This document shows positions 11,760-22,927 of a stretch of DNA of 64,000 nucleotides, in pieces. Source of the stretch: Choristoneura fumiferana (lineage: Eukaryota; Arthropoda; Insecta; Lepidoptera; Tortricidae); the NCBI RefSeq assembly GCF_025370935.1, contig NC_133491.1, positions 11,208,530 to 11,272,529 on the forward strand. Direction: 5' to 3'. Position 1 is the stretch's first letter. The number at the start of each line of letters is the position of its first letter. Below the pieces are notes generated by a model. The model saw only the letters and a program-made list of their open reading frames with translations, was not told the DNA's origin and searched no databases. Made by a program: the position numbers and the translations under genes.

Positions 11760-11945
11760 ATGGATGGGCAAACGAGCAAACGGATCGCCTGATGGTAAGC
11801 GATTTACCGTCGCCCATGGACACCTGCAACACCAGTAGAGTCACAAGTGCGTTGCCGGTGTTTTAGGTAGGAGTAGGCTCTTTTCTTGAAAGCTTGAAGG
11901 TCATATTGGTCCGGTAATACCGCAGGCGCAGATTTCTCCACTTAG
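11760..11945. repeat. Lep1/Helitron-like interspersed repeat
   Basis: It contains GGGCAAACGAGCAAACGGAT, CGCCCATGGACACCTGCAAC and GTGCGTTGCCGG. The same word set in reverse is at 33215-33332, 43017-43116, 48120-48208 and 57327-57426. The vocabulary is that of a very common lepidopteran repeat that I associate with Lep1 non-autonomous Helitrons. That name is from memory and tentative. Confidence 0.5.
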
Positions 11946-11969
11946 AAGTTGATAAAACCATATCTGCTT

Positions 11970-12141
11970 GTACCATCAGTCAAATATGTGGTCTACCACC
12001 CTAAAGTTGACAATCGTTTGCATGTCACAAAACAATAATGCCAATAGACGTATCTGTCAACTTGAAAGTTCCACTTTAGCGACATATTCATTTGAAAGGA
12101 ATAAAAATTGATAAGTAGACCACTTATTTGGCTGATGGTAC
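11970..12141. mobile_element. MITE, TIR GTACCATCAGCCAAATA
   Basis: The left end GTACCATCAGTCAAATATGT and the right end, reversed, GTACCATCAGCCAAATAAGT agree over about 28 bp. It is 172 bp long with no ORF. Confidence 0.75.
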
Positions 12142-12830
12142 CTAGATGCGTGTCTCTTTATCACACAAACCTTGTAACTTTTGGATAGAACCCCTACTCT
12201 AATGTCTCAATTAAGGTGTTGCCGTTTTATTTCAACAATTTTTTTCTAAACAATACATGCTGTTTCCCAACAAAGGCGAAGACACCCACTTTCCCGTGTC
12301 ATACAAATTACTTCATACAAAGCGCCATGATATATATGACATCCGTTAAAACTATCAAGTCATGCAAATTATACGAAAAATTATGGTGAAGTGCGAGAGA
12401 TACTTTATTATTTGGGTTCTCTTTTTTAGCCAGTGTTTTAGCGAACTTTCGTTAAAATCAGGTTTTTTAAGACACTTTCGGGGGGTTTGTCAACTTTTCT
12501 AAGTTGGTTAGGTTTTTTTCCCAGTGCATTGAACGCTAATATGCGTCGATATATCGTTGCCGTGTTACTATGATTGCTTATACAGATGCGTTTTAGACGC
12601 TCAGCAAAGCCCGACAGAATAAATGCGTACTTACATTGAATGCGTTAGCTAATTCATTGTGCATCTAAAATTCTTTAGTTATGCTAGATTTTTTAGATTA
12701 ATTGTATATTGTATTGTTGTATTTTTAGGTTAATTCTGTTTTTTATATTAATTGTGTATGTGATTTATTGTATTGTAATAAAGTTATTTGTATTTGTATT
12801 TTAATTTTTGTTAAAAAAAATTTTTTTTTT
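12142..12830. other. Intergenic with a short repeat scrap
   Basis: A piece of the 7438 family (TTGTCAACTTTTCTAAGTTGG) is at about 12485. Otherwise AT-rich DNA. Confidence 0.4.
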
Positions 12831-12967
12831 CAAGTTTCTTGCGGTGCATTCTTCTTGGCAATGATAGCTAGTCTTTCCAAAGGCGCTGGTAGTACAAAAA
12901 AAGAGGTAAAATTCTAAAAGAGCCCTTTGCGATCTACTTACAATGACTTTTTGATTTTGATTTTGAA
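12831..12967 (+). mobile_element. Non-LTR retrotransposon 3' end fragment
   Basis: Plus-strand copy of the family at 711-872: CAAGTTTCTTGCGGTGCATT, CTTCTTGGCAATGATAG, then TTTTTGATTTTGATTTTGAA at the tail. Confidence 0.65.
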
Positions 12968-12969
12968 CT

Positions 12970-13062
12970 TTACTCATCATATCACTCTACCGCTGGACAT
13001 AGGCCTCCCCCAATGAGCGCCATTGCGCCCTGTCCTCGGCTCGACGTATCCACTTGAACTTT
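12970..13062 (-). mobile_element. RTE-type LINE 3' end fragment
   Basis: CTCATCATATCACTC is followed by GCTGGACATAGGCCTCCCCC, the inverted tail of the family at 40089. Only the last ~90 bp remain. Confidence 0.6.
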
Positions 13063-13257
13063 ACTGTAAAACTACACTAACTCGCCGCGGATCTCTAAAT
13101 CATAACTCTCTGTGGGATCACGTAAGAATGCGGCATGGCATTTCGCAAGCTCCGCCATTGTGCTCTTGCGATCATTTTTATAATATACCTGCATTTGTGT
13201 CCCAACTTCGTCTATGCGTGCGTTTCCATTGCCACAAGGATAAACTTAACGGCGATA

Positions 13258-13332
13258 TTCATCATCATCATATCAGCCATAGGACGTCCACTGTTGAGCA
13301 TAGTTGCTTCGCCGTCCACTGTGAACCTGCGA
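13258..13332 (-). mobile_element. RTE-type LINE 3' end fragment
   Basis: ATCATCATCATATCAGCCAT, AGGACGTCCACTG and then CCGTCCACTGTGAACC. It is an internally deleted relic of the same family as 9733. Confidence 0.6.
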
Positions 13333-13337
13333 CTTTT

Positions 13338-13800
13338 TTCTTAATGATGAAATGATTTATTCATGCATGCGAAGATTGGGTTACAGTTGCAGTCACACTT
13401 GCAACTTTAGAAGTCTCAGCAAACCCTAACTTTACAGATCTACATACATTTGTATAAACTAAATCAGATGATAAACTACTAATTAAACATCAATTATTTA
13501 AAAATACTATTAATAATAGAGGCATTAATTAAATTGATAATTGTCATTCCGAAATTCATTCGAATAACATTTATCAGTAAGCTATTTTTTCACAGATTGC
13601 TTAAATACTTTTAAATTCTGGCCCTTAAACGACGCTGGCAACTTATTATAAATTTTTATACACATGCAATATGCATTTTTGGATAGTAGTAATTTTAGTC
13701 GTACCGGCTTTAGCCCAGCCTTGAAGCCGTGAAGCACTGGTGTTAGAATGTTGTCGCCTCTTGTCCTCCGTAGAAATTGGCTGAGTTATGATACCAGAAA
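13338..13800 (-). pseudogene. Jockey/CR1-like LINE, C-terminal remnant plus 3' UTR
   Basis: On the minus strand the frame near 13690-13590 reads IYNKLPASFKGQNLKVFKQS VKK, then a stop. This matches the usual YNxLPxxLK...F...K end of Jockey-superfamily ORF2 proteins. Downstream is a ~230-bp 3' UTR. The polymerase domain is missing, so this is a dead 5'-truncated copy. Confidence 0.7.
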
Positions 13801-14158
13801 ATAGGCAGCAGCGTTTTCATGGCAACCTTTAGGATCACATATCGCGTTGTCAAGCGTGACGAGTGGCAGCTCTCCCCTCCCCATCACGAACAATAAATAG
13901 TAGATAATGGATGAAAAAGAGACAGCATCTATCTTACTCTCCGTACTGGATAGCAGCGCAAGCACAGGATCAGCGATAATGGTTGTAGCGATCCGGACAA
14001 ACCTTGCACCACATTTTGTTGTGCACTTAGTAAGTGTACTAGAACAATATATTTTTTACTCAGAAATAGGCTTATGTTTGACCACAGTCATAGCCGATGG
14101 TTAGCGAAGATGTGCATTCATCCTAGATTTGAAGACGGCCAGATTGTAGCGACCAGAA

Positions 14159-14543
14159 GGGCTACTACGAAATTCGAAAATCGAAGTTCGTATCATGCCA
14201 TCCCTTTCTTTCTCGTATTAAATAAACAAATAAATATTAGCGTCAGCGGGACGCGGACGGCAAGATCAATTTTCGAATTTCGTAGTAGCCCCTCAGGGAA
14301 CACAGAAGCTACGAAGTGCAAAATTCGAACTGACGCTGACGTTTATATTATTTAAAACGCTAGTGAGAGGGACGATAGGATACGAACTTCGATTTTCGTA
14401 GTAGCCCCTCGGCTGGGCCTACGAAGTCGAGAAGTTCGAGAACTCGAAGTTCGTATCGTACCATTCCTCTCGCTTTCGTATTAAATAGTATAAGTGTCAG
14501 AGGGACCGCACGACACGAACTTCGAGTTTCGAGTTTCGTAGTA
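14159..14543. repeat. Three consecutive MITE copies, TIR GGGCTACTACGAAA
   Basis: Copy 1 spans 14159-14291 with both ends intact. Copy 2 (about 14312-14411) keeps only the right end well. Copy 3 spans 14413-14543. Each has GAAGTTCGTATC near one end, CTCGTATTAAAT and AAGCGTCAG-like words inside, and TTCGTAGTAGCCC at the right. A fourth, diverged copy is at 24222-24330. Confidence 0.75.
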
Positions 14544-16162
14544 GCCCAGCTGGTTTGAGCGGATGTCGTGAGCCGTGAGTGAACGGAGCCGCACTCCACA
14601 TTAGTATGCCGCGCCGCGGGCTGCGCGCGCGCACGACTCGCGTTTACTGTTACGCGCATCTTCACGGGAACATGCAGGCCCGGCTCTAGCGTGTTATACT
14701 TGAGGTATGACCCTTGACAGCTGTCTTTTTTCAGAACTTTCTTTTTTTTGGGTATTGCTCATCTGATGTTTTAAATTTTCGTGATTTTTCACTTAATTAC
14801 GAGTAATATAACTATCGGCATCGCCGTGGCCGAATGGCCGTGGTCACGAGTAAACCGAAGTGTACCTATAGTATTATGTACCTACACTTCAGTCTTCTCG
14901 TGACGTGTACTACCATAGGTGGGTCAATTATCTTTTTAGTGTATCTATTGCCATGGTAACGTCTCCTGGGTTCCTTATTAAAAGTATAATTTTATAAATT
15001 GAGTACCCTGGAGTAGGTAGATATCCACTAAAGGTAAGGAGTTGTGACACTTTTAAGGGAATTCTTTAAGCCATTCCTTCATATACTATTAACATGCTTA
15101 GCATTAATCTCCTAAGCATGTTAGTAGTGGTGTTAATAGTATACATTGCATACATTTTTCTAACAAAGTGTATCACTGTTGCCTCCTCAATTACGGGACA
15201 GAATAACACACAGTAAACAGTTGATTGACCCAGGTACACCTGTCTTCTTGTGATCTCGGCGACTGCAATGTGATTGAAATTGAAACGTCCAGGTCATTAT
15301 TAGTTATATTGTATTCCGATCCAATTTATGACAAGCGTAAACAAAGACGCCATTAACCCGACCATAGACATTTAGTGATGTGAAAACCTAGAACCTATTG
15401 CAAAACAATTAATCTGTTCAGTAAATCGATTATTTATGAATTGAAGAGATCAACGTATTTTTGTCTATTATTTACAATACTTGATTTAATTCCAAATACT
15501 GTTTATTCAATTATAAAAGCAGTAACTAATTTTTAATTTTAAGGAAAGTAAATAAAAATCGCTTATTCATCCGCGCATTAATCGATTTTTAAAATGTCAA
15601 ATTTTCCACCTTCTCTACGCTAGTCTATGCTACTACAGATTATACACATGTTTCAATCAAAAAATAACGTCAGATTTTGACGAAGATTTTTCAAATGAAA
15701 AATAAATATTGAAATCAAGTGAGTTTTGGTGAAAAAAGGGATTAGACATCTAGTTAAAAGACACGAATTATAGATAAATGTGTCCATCGCGATCCAGTTG
15801 GTGTTTATACAAGAATTTTGATGAAATCGGTTTGTTTACACTTTTAATAAATTGAATAGGCATAACGTTTACTCGGTGCTAACGTGAAAGTCCCGGTTGT
15901 GGTAGTAGTAATATTATAGAATTATAATACTAATAGTGGTGAGTGGTGCCATCTATCGCAATTATCAGAAGTCACGACTCCTATGTTCCAAATTTGTCGA
16001 AAATACGTGATAAATGATGTTCCACTTCTATTCTTAATAATAACCACTAATAAGCATCCAGCCTACCAATAATTATCTACACACCTTGCGATGACCGCGC
16101 GACCTGACCCAAGCTACAGTTCGGATGTTCCAACCGTACACAATAACTTCCACTTAATTTTT
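14544..16162. other. Intergenic with a hairpin and a repeat scrap
   Basis: At 15086-15127, CTATTAACATGCTTAG and CTAAGCATGTTAGTAG form a 16-bp hairpin with one mismatch. At about 14825-14915 words of the 2437 element recur (GCCGTGGTCACGAGTA). The rest is AT-rich and unremarkable. Confidence 0.5.
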
Positions 16163-16790
16163 AGGGTTCCGCAGAGGCGTCTTTACCTATAGTGCGGGGT
16201 GTGCGTTGCACACGGGCGCAGCGGTGTTAGGGGCGCCGGCCGCGGCACTATGTACCTATTCCATTTTGACCGCGCGCTTCATAGATGGCGCTAAAGTAAT
16301 AATTGCACACGGGCGCTACATGGGCTAAAGACGCCGCTGAGGGTTCCGCACCTCGAAAGGAAAAAACGGAACCCTTACAGGATCACTTTGTTGTCCGACC
16401 GTCCGTCCGTCTGTCAAGACCCTTTTTCTCAGGAACGCGTGGACGTACCAAGCTGAAATTTATGTCAAATACCTACTCATACTGTCCCTTGGAGCTGTGA
16501 AAAAATCAAACTGCTAAGCCAACGCAATCAAAAGATACAGCTGTTTATGCCGCAAATTTCTGCAAATTTTCGAAACTCGCAAGGGTATCAAAACCTACAT
16601 GGTAGGTACTTCCCGTGAACTCAGAATCTTGAAATTTGGTATGAAGCAACGTCTTATCTTATAGCACAGATAAAGTAAAAACTTGCGAAAACCGTAATTT
16701 TTTAGTTACATCATATAATAAAAATATATTAACAATTTAAAGTTACTACCTACAGGTTTGTACGGAGCTCGCACTTGGCCGGTTTTGTCC
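16163..16790. repeat. AGGGTTCCG...GTCTGTC repeat, interrupted copy
   Basis: It starts AGGGTTCCGCAGAGGCG. A ~170-bp segment rich in GGGCGC follows, and then the family resumes at about 16340 with AGGGTTCCGCACCTCG, GTCCGTCCGTCTGTC and the end CTCGCACTTGGCCGGTTTTG. The internal segment looks like an insertion flanked by repeated words (GACGCC, TTGCACACGGGCGC). Confidence 0.6.
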
Positions 16791-16958
16791 ACTTAATACA
16801 GATCACCTCATTAAGTAACAAAGCCGATCACCAAAACAGCCAATATTCAACAATGGCGCTGTCAAATTGAGCGTATCATTGAATACGCCAAGTGGACGAT
16901 TGAGTCATTCGTGTCAGGTAGACCGGGAGCTGGCGGCTATTTTGTTAACGTGACATGC

Positions 16959-17063
16959 AGTGGCGTGCAGTGAGAATAACCTACCTTGCTGTTGGTGCTG
17001 GTGGGTGCATTTGAGTGCAGCTACAGTAAAGGCGCTGCGTAGGTACTCTAACTGCACGTCACT
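16959..17063. mobile_element. Short MITE, TIR AGTGGCGTGCAG
   Basis: The left end AGTGGCGTGCAG and the right end CTGCACGTCACT are near reverse complements. It is 105 bp long and non-coding. Confidence 0.5.
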
Positions 17064-18011
17064 AGTAACAGGCATAGCGTGACAGTGACAATTCAGTTAT
17101 ATTTTAGCCATATAGTAGAGCAAAAAACAAACATTTCCAAGATATTATTGTATGTATAATACTTTATTTTACATAAAACACAAAAAGGAAACAACAACAC
17201 CAAAAGAGTACAAAGGCGAATGGGAATAAAAGAGATATTTTCAAGCTAGCCTAAAGAGTTATTATTTTTATCGTCATCTCTGCCCTATTAATTGTACATG
17301 CAGTAATTTTTGGGGTTTCCACTTTATGAAAACCTGTTTTTTTATTTAAAGAGAATCGCAATATTATAACACAAAAATACTACGTTTATTCTGAAAAATG
17401 GAAAATACTGCGTTTGCAATAAGGGACGCATATCTGTCGCCTTGACGAGAAATGGCCAAAACCGTTTTATTTACAAAAAATATAGTCGAAAATAATACTC
17501 TAAATAACATTAAAATACCAATACAAAGACTGCTTATACAGATTCCTACGTTTTTTTATAACTTTTTACAAACTTTTTGCCAACTACGCTTCGTTATATT
17601 TCTGCATTTGTTTGCTTATCTTGCAAGGACGTGGTACAGGTATAAAGTTACAATACGATGATGCTATAATCCGGAACTGCCAGCAAAACGCTCAAACATT
17701 TTACTGTGCACTAACATAGTTATTAAGAATTTCCATGTCCACTTAGTCTTGGACCATTTGTTGTCTTAAATTTTTAATAAAAACATTTTTTTAGGAAAAC
17801 TTATTTCACATAAATTAATGCCTTTTTGCGCAGCAAGCTCCCGGCCACGTCACATTGCCGAATAATTTGTAACGATTTCGACTGGAAAGTCGAAACTTAG
17901 CAAGCCTTATAAGTCTGTTATTACCCACATTCGTGGGTAAAATCTACTTAGAACCAATTGAGTTATGACTTATGATATGAGTGACGGAAAGAAAAGTGGG
18001 CCATACCCTAC
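17064..18011. other. Intergenic, nothing recognised
   Basis: AT-rich. The short frame at 17452-17661 has no protein-family signal. Confidence 0.5.
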
Positions 18012-18260
18012 CCAGTGGCGTAGCTAAGTGGACAAGGGCCCCGGTGCATAGAGAAAGAATCGGACCATCGCCCCTCTTTCCACGTAGCTTGAATACCTTG
18101 AACTTAGCCTTCAAAGAAAGTGGTTAGAGCCTGCTCACAAGTATTTTTTTCTCTTTTCCTTTTATGCTCCTCTCTTTTCAAAGCTTAGGTTAGAGGCCCC
18201 CCTGAGGTCCGGTGCCCTGGTGCACTGCACCACCTGGCCATATGATAGCTACGCCACTGG
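18012..18260. mobile_element. MITE, TIR CCAGTGGCGTAGCTA
   Basis: The ends CCAGTGGCGTAGCTA and TAGCTACGCCACTGG are perfect inverted copies of 15 bp, 249 bp apart. CCATACC is found both just left (18001) and immediately right (18261), a possible target-site duplication, with four unexplained bases on the left. This end sequence is widespread in invertebrate non-autonomous DNA elements. Confidence 0.75.
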
Positions 18261-18572
18261 CCATACCTTGACAAGCTTGACACTCTGTAGAACCCTGACG
18301 CAGTCAGCATTTGCTGCAGTTATTAAAAAAATCTTGATAAGGACAGCAGAGGCTCCCAGTGACAGTTTCACCGATTGTCAAATACGAAATTGTCAAGGTA
18401 CAAAGTACAGCAATTCTTTGATTTTTGGTACTTTCATTATTTTAAGCAATTGGATTAACCTGCATTCTTAATTCTCATTTTAAATAATATATCTAATAGC
18501 AAACATTTTTGACAAGACAATGTCTCGCACTTTACTTGAATCTACAGGATGGCGTGGCCTGCGTCTAATTTA

Positions 18573-18606
18573 TTATTATATTATATTATATTATATTATA
18601 TTATAA
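18573..18606. repeat. (ATATT)n microsatellite
   Basis: About six tandem TATTA pentanucleotides, running into a short TA stretch. Confidence 0.85.
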
Positions 18607-18689
18607 TATATATACGAACATTTTTAATTTTTTCGCCAATTTTGATGTTCAGTTTGTTTGTTGAAAAGTTTGTTTGGTATATAATATGA

Positions 18690-20623
18690 TATTAATATGT
18701 TTGGAGATAAAACAGTGTATACATTTAACTTGTACAAAATTGATCATTATGTAAAACAGTCGTAGGTTGCTTACATTTTCATCGAACTTACATAATATAA
18801 TTATTAATTTTGTAACACAAACGTATTATTGCTATTCTTGACTTTTGTTACTTGCAAAATTTACAGAATCCAAGTATTAAGACTAACTAGATATTGTAAT
18901 TAAATCATTTCCCATACGTTAATGAATTATTCCCACTCTCGAACACTTAATTCCTATCGTAGCATTGTTAAACATACATTGCTCAAGCGCTTCCATTTAA
19001 ACGATTAATTTATTTCGCATTTCAATCAACCGGATTTTCTCAACAACCTTCGTTATGAACATAAAACTATTAACTACATGGCATTAGCAATTTACATTCA
19101 GACGAAGGCGTCTTTTATGTTCAACTAATTAGATATTTACAGGGAAATAAATCTGTCAAACATAATAATATATTTATATTTAAACAATTTATTAGAATTA
19201 TAGTTACAAGGACACGCTACCTACATACCCACAGCGCAGGATTTGTCAGTTGAAAATCTTATGTATACCCATTACAAGAAATATATTTTAAAAAATAACA
19301 GACTCCAAACAACAGCAAAAGTCTGTTTGAAAATAGTGTAGAAGCCCATGTCGGCGGCCGATCGTTAAATCCGCTAGATCACGAAATTCCTAGGCATATC
19401 GTGAAATGGCGCCATTTCATGATTTGGCCAGTTTAGGCAGATCATGAAATTCCTAGGCATATCATGAAACGCCACCATGTCGGTTCTGGTGGTCATAATT
19501 CATACTAACCACTCCTCGCTTCGCTCGTCGTGCCTAAATTTTTCTTTTTTTCGACATATCACGATGTGCCCGGTATAGAGCTAAGAATATCGACGAATGC
19601 ATTGCTCTAGTATTGTTTCTCTGGCACATCGTGATTATGCCTGGCCAACGTTTAGGCATATCATGAAATTGCGCCATTTCACGATATGCCTAGGAATTTC
19701 GTGACCTGGCGGATTTTACGATCGGCCACCGACATCCATATAAATGGTATGTAAGTAAGGAAGATGACTAGATTTATACCTGCTGGGGCTGCTGAGGCAC
19801 CACCTGAAACCTAGCTTATATCGGCAACAAGCCTCAGCATTTCACACACCTAGTAAGAAAGCGTGTCAACTCAAAAAAAATCCGCCATTTTAATTTAAAC
19901 CTTTTAGAAATTGAATGCAATTTACTTTTATTACATATTTTTTTCTTGTCAGCTTGTCTTTTAAACCTAAATTGTAAACCCATATCCAGGCGGACCAAAT
20001 GTGTGTATCCATAGTGATATTATAGATATGAAAGTAACTCGTGTATAGGTGCACCTTCATGCTTAAATCACTGAACTGGGATATAGTTTGAGACTCTACG
20101 AAGCACGTAGAGTATATCCCGGAAAATTGCATAGTCTCTGCGGGAAGCAATAAATTAATCCTTCACGGACGGAGTTGCGGGCAGTAGAAAAATTTGAAAT
20201 TGTATAGCGTAGAAGTAATTTAAAAGTATCTGACGCCTAGAAAAATATGAACGCACGTGACTATGGAAACTCTTTGCTGTTGAACTTCCGTAGGTTTTTT
20301 ATAACTGCGATCTCGCAGTCTAGTGCGGCCCGTAACCGGACTTAGCCTCCTGGGGCCCAAATGAGCGATAGAATGCACACAATAAGTTCAAGGGAATTAC
20401 GGACCTATGACAATCCAAAAAAGTATAAATTCTTTTGTTTCTACATTGTTTTACATCGCGTCAGTTTAACTTTATTCTCGAAACAATTAGATTGAAATTG
20501 CTTTGACAATCTTTTACGAAATATTTATTTTGTGGGCCTCAAGAGGCTGGATGAGGAAAGGGAGGACTAAATTTCACCGCTTTTTTGACCGACTGGTTAG
20601 AAGTATATTATTGATGTGGGAGA
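18690..20623 (+). repeat. Duplicated block C, left contig end
   Basis: From TATTAATATGTTTGGAG to GATGTGGGAGA this is collinear with 44901-47009, with small indels and a more divergent segment around 19790-20045. Its last part (20006-20623) also matches 31516-32130. The block is cut by the N gap two bases after the alignment stops. It contains the large MITE at 19348 but no exon. It is most simply a second assembly copy of the locus at 44.9-47.0 kb. Confidence 0.9.
19348..19735. mobile_element. Large MITE with reiterated ATCATGAAAT palindromes
   Basis: The ends ATGTCGGCGGCCGATCG and, reversed, ATGTCGGTGGCCGATCG define arms of about 65 bp. Inside, a module with GAAATTCCTAGGCATATC and the palindromic GGCGCCATTTCATGAT is repeated. 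The counterpart at 45554-46064 has about 125 bp more of such modules. There is no ORF. Confidence 0.8.
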
Positions 20624-20625
20624 CC

Positions 20626-20725
20626 NNNNNNNNNNNNNNNNNNNNNNNNNNNNNNNNNNNNNNNNNNNNNNNNNNNNNNNNNNNNNNNNNNNNNNNNNNN
20701 NNNNNNNNNNNNNNNNNNNNNNNNN
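20626..20725. other. Assembly gap, 100 N
   Basis: Exactly 100 N, the conventional placeholder for a gap of unknown size. Sequence left of it belongs to block C. Sequence right of it matches nothing else in the window. Confidence 0.99.
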
Positions 20726-20934
20726 TCAACCACATGGCAGAGAGCCTCATAGCAATAATATTCTCAAAGCAATAATAAAACCAGGACCGGGTTAATCCCA
20801 CAGGCCAGAGTTACCTACCCTTCAGAGCCAAAGTAACCCGAACCTACGGTATCCATAAATTGAGATTGTGATTTTACTTTAATAAATCATATACCTACAT
20901 CCTAAATTTTAACACACACGCACACAAACATCAC

Positions 20935-21150
20935 GCCTGTATTCCCAAATGGGGTAGGCAGAGCACACGAAACGTTACCGCTTCGGAGCCACTTTTAGCA
21001 ATTTTAGGTTTTAACTTTGACAAAAACGGTACAATAGTGACAGGTTGCTAGCTTGTCGCCTACGGTATACATTAACCTATATCCTTAGTCGCCTCTTACG
21101 ACATCCACGGAAGAAATGGAGAGGTGTAATTCTAACCCGACACCACATAG
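20935..21150. repeat. Interspersed repeat with CACGCCTGTATTCCCAAATG
   Basis: The phrase CACGCCTGTATTCCC...GGGGTAGGCAGAGCAC is a diverged relative of the LINE end at 6360 (CACGCCTCTTTCCCGTAGGG). It is followed by CGCCTACGGTATAC and AGTCGCCTCTTACGACATCC. Probably a retroelement 3' region. No coding remnant is seen. Confidence 0.5.
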
Positions 21151-21652
21151 TCTAAAACTTTTGTATCACGTTTAAAAACTTTAGTTGTTATGATAGTTAC
21201 TGAGAATAAACTAGAAACCCGAAGTGCTCAAATCATAATAATAAAGTCAAAGTCAAAGTATTTTATTTGTTAAACATAGGTATAACTGTATACAGTGGTA
21301 AAAGAAAATATTATCGTCTCACCATGTTTTGCCAATTGGCGTACAAAAAAACTAGTGAAATTCGTGTTTCAAACCACACGCCACTTTTGGTGTAAGTAGG
21401 TAAGCGATCGCAGTTTTGGGTGGGTTGGTCGGTAGCCCGGTGCAGTTGATAGCCAACTTGGCGCGTATACCCTGGAGATACGAGTCGCATCCCATTGACG
21501 TTTTCGTTCTTTAAAAAAACCAAGTCTATTTTATTGTAATCAATATTTTGTTTGGTTAGTTTAGTTTTTTTTTTTAATATAGCTTTGGTCGTCATATGAC
21601 AATTTTGCCAGTGTCTCAGTCAGTGTGTGTCAGTGGGGTTTTGCCGTTGTAC

Positions 21653-21784
21653 AGTCAACGTCATAAATAAGTGATCATTTCTGTACCTTGTCGCTTTCAG
21701 TCGTTACACAATTTCGTACGGCTTTTCAAACACGACGTTAAAGTGACAAGGTACAAAAGTGATCACTTATTTATGGCGTTGACT
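21653..21784. mobile_element. 132-bp MITE with GTAC target-site duplication
   Basis: The ends AGTCAACGTCATAAATAAG and, reversed, AGTCAACGCCATAAATAAG form arms of more than 50 bp that include GTGATCA and GTACCTTGTC. GTAC is present on both sides (21649-21652, 21785-21788). Tandem units to the right show the undisturbed junction GCCGTTGTACGGTAAAA, which gives the empty site. Same family as 10311. Confidence 0.85.
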
Positions 21785-21785
21785 G

Positions 21786-22655
21786 TACGGTAAAAAAATC
21801 TAGATAACAAAATATGACAGGTAATTGTGGATAAACGATGACAGCAAATTTCCAATAACGCATTCCAGTATTTCGTTATTATCTTAAGCTGGTGACTTTC
21901 CAAATACCATGTCAAAGTGGTTTTGCCGTTGTACGGTAAAAACAACCTAGAAAACAAAATATGACAGGTAATTGTGGATGAACGATGACAACAAATGTCC
22001 AACAACGCATTCCAGTATTTCGTTATTATCTTAACTGGTGACTTTCGAATTACCGTGTCAAAGTGGTTTTGCCGGTGTACGGTAAAAACAATCTAGAAAA
22101 CAAAATATGACAGGTAATTGTGGATGAACAATGACAGCAAATGTCCAGCAACGCATTCTAGTATTTCCTTATTATTTTAACTGGTGACTTTCGAATTACC
22201 GTGTCAAAGTGGTTTTGCCGGTGTACGGTAAAAACAATCTAGAAAACAAAATATGACAGGTAATTGTGGATAAACGATGACAGCAAATTTCCAATAACGC
22301 ATTCCAGTATTTCGTTATTATCTTAAGCTGGTGACTTTCCAATTACCATGTCAAAGTGGTTTTGCCGTTGTACGGTAAAAACAACCTAGAAAACAAAATA
22401 TGACAGGTAATTGTGGATGAACGATGACAACAAATGTCCAACAACGCATTCCAGTATTTCGTTATTATCTTAAGCTGGTGACTTTCGAATTACCGTGTCA
22501 AAGTGGTTTTGCCGGTGTACGGTAAAAACAATCTAGAAAACAAAATATGACAGGTAATTGTGGATGAACGATGACAGCAAATGTCCAACAACGCATTCCA
22601 GTATTTCGTTATTATCTTAAGCTGGTGACTTTTGAATTACCATGTCAAAGTGGTT
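21786..22655 (+). repeat. Tandem array, six units of 146-147 bp
   Basis: TACGGTAAAA recurs at 21786, 21932, 22078, 22224, 22371 and 22518. Each unit holds ATATGACAGGTAATTGTGGA, ACGCATTCCAGTATTTCGTT and GTGTCAAAGTGGTTTTGCCG. Diagnostic variants show that units 1, 2, 3 correspond to units 4, 5, 6, so the array is two copies of a three-unit higher-order repeat of about 439 bp. Short frames in it are accidental. Confidence 0.95.
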
Positions 22656-22927
22656 ATCTTCGTAAGCATGGCCACTCAAAAAGCAACGTGTAATCAGTAC
22701 GAGTTTGCAAGTAATTACTGACTCCTTTGGAATTCTTCCGCTGAAACAACGAGTAATTAGATTTTAAAGTAATTTTCATAACCTTATTACAGTTTCAAAG
22801 GCTTTGTCTTGTAATAACAGTGTGTTTGCTACAAACGAAATCAACGCCTGGCGGAATTAAATTTTTGTAAAATTATTTGTAGGATTAACTCTAGCGTATT
22901 AAAATGTCGTTACTTGGCCTAATTTTT

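Noticed and set aside
13023..13355. 110-aa frame as a small gene
   Set aside because: It runs through two LINE 3' fragments and has no motif.
19890..20150. Short frame beginning MLPAETMQFSGIY that recurs at 31319 and 46351
   Set aside because: Repeated only because the DNA block is repeated. The C-terminal parts differ in each copy and there is no splice or family support.
21786..22655. Tandem units as a CRISPR-like array
   Set aside because: Whole 146-bp units are repeated without unique spacers, in a eukaryotic genome. It is an ordinary tandem repeat.
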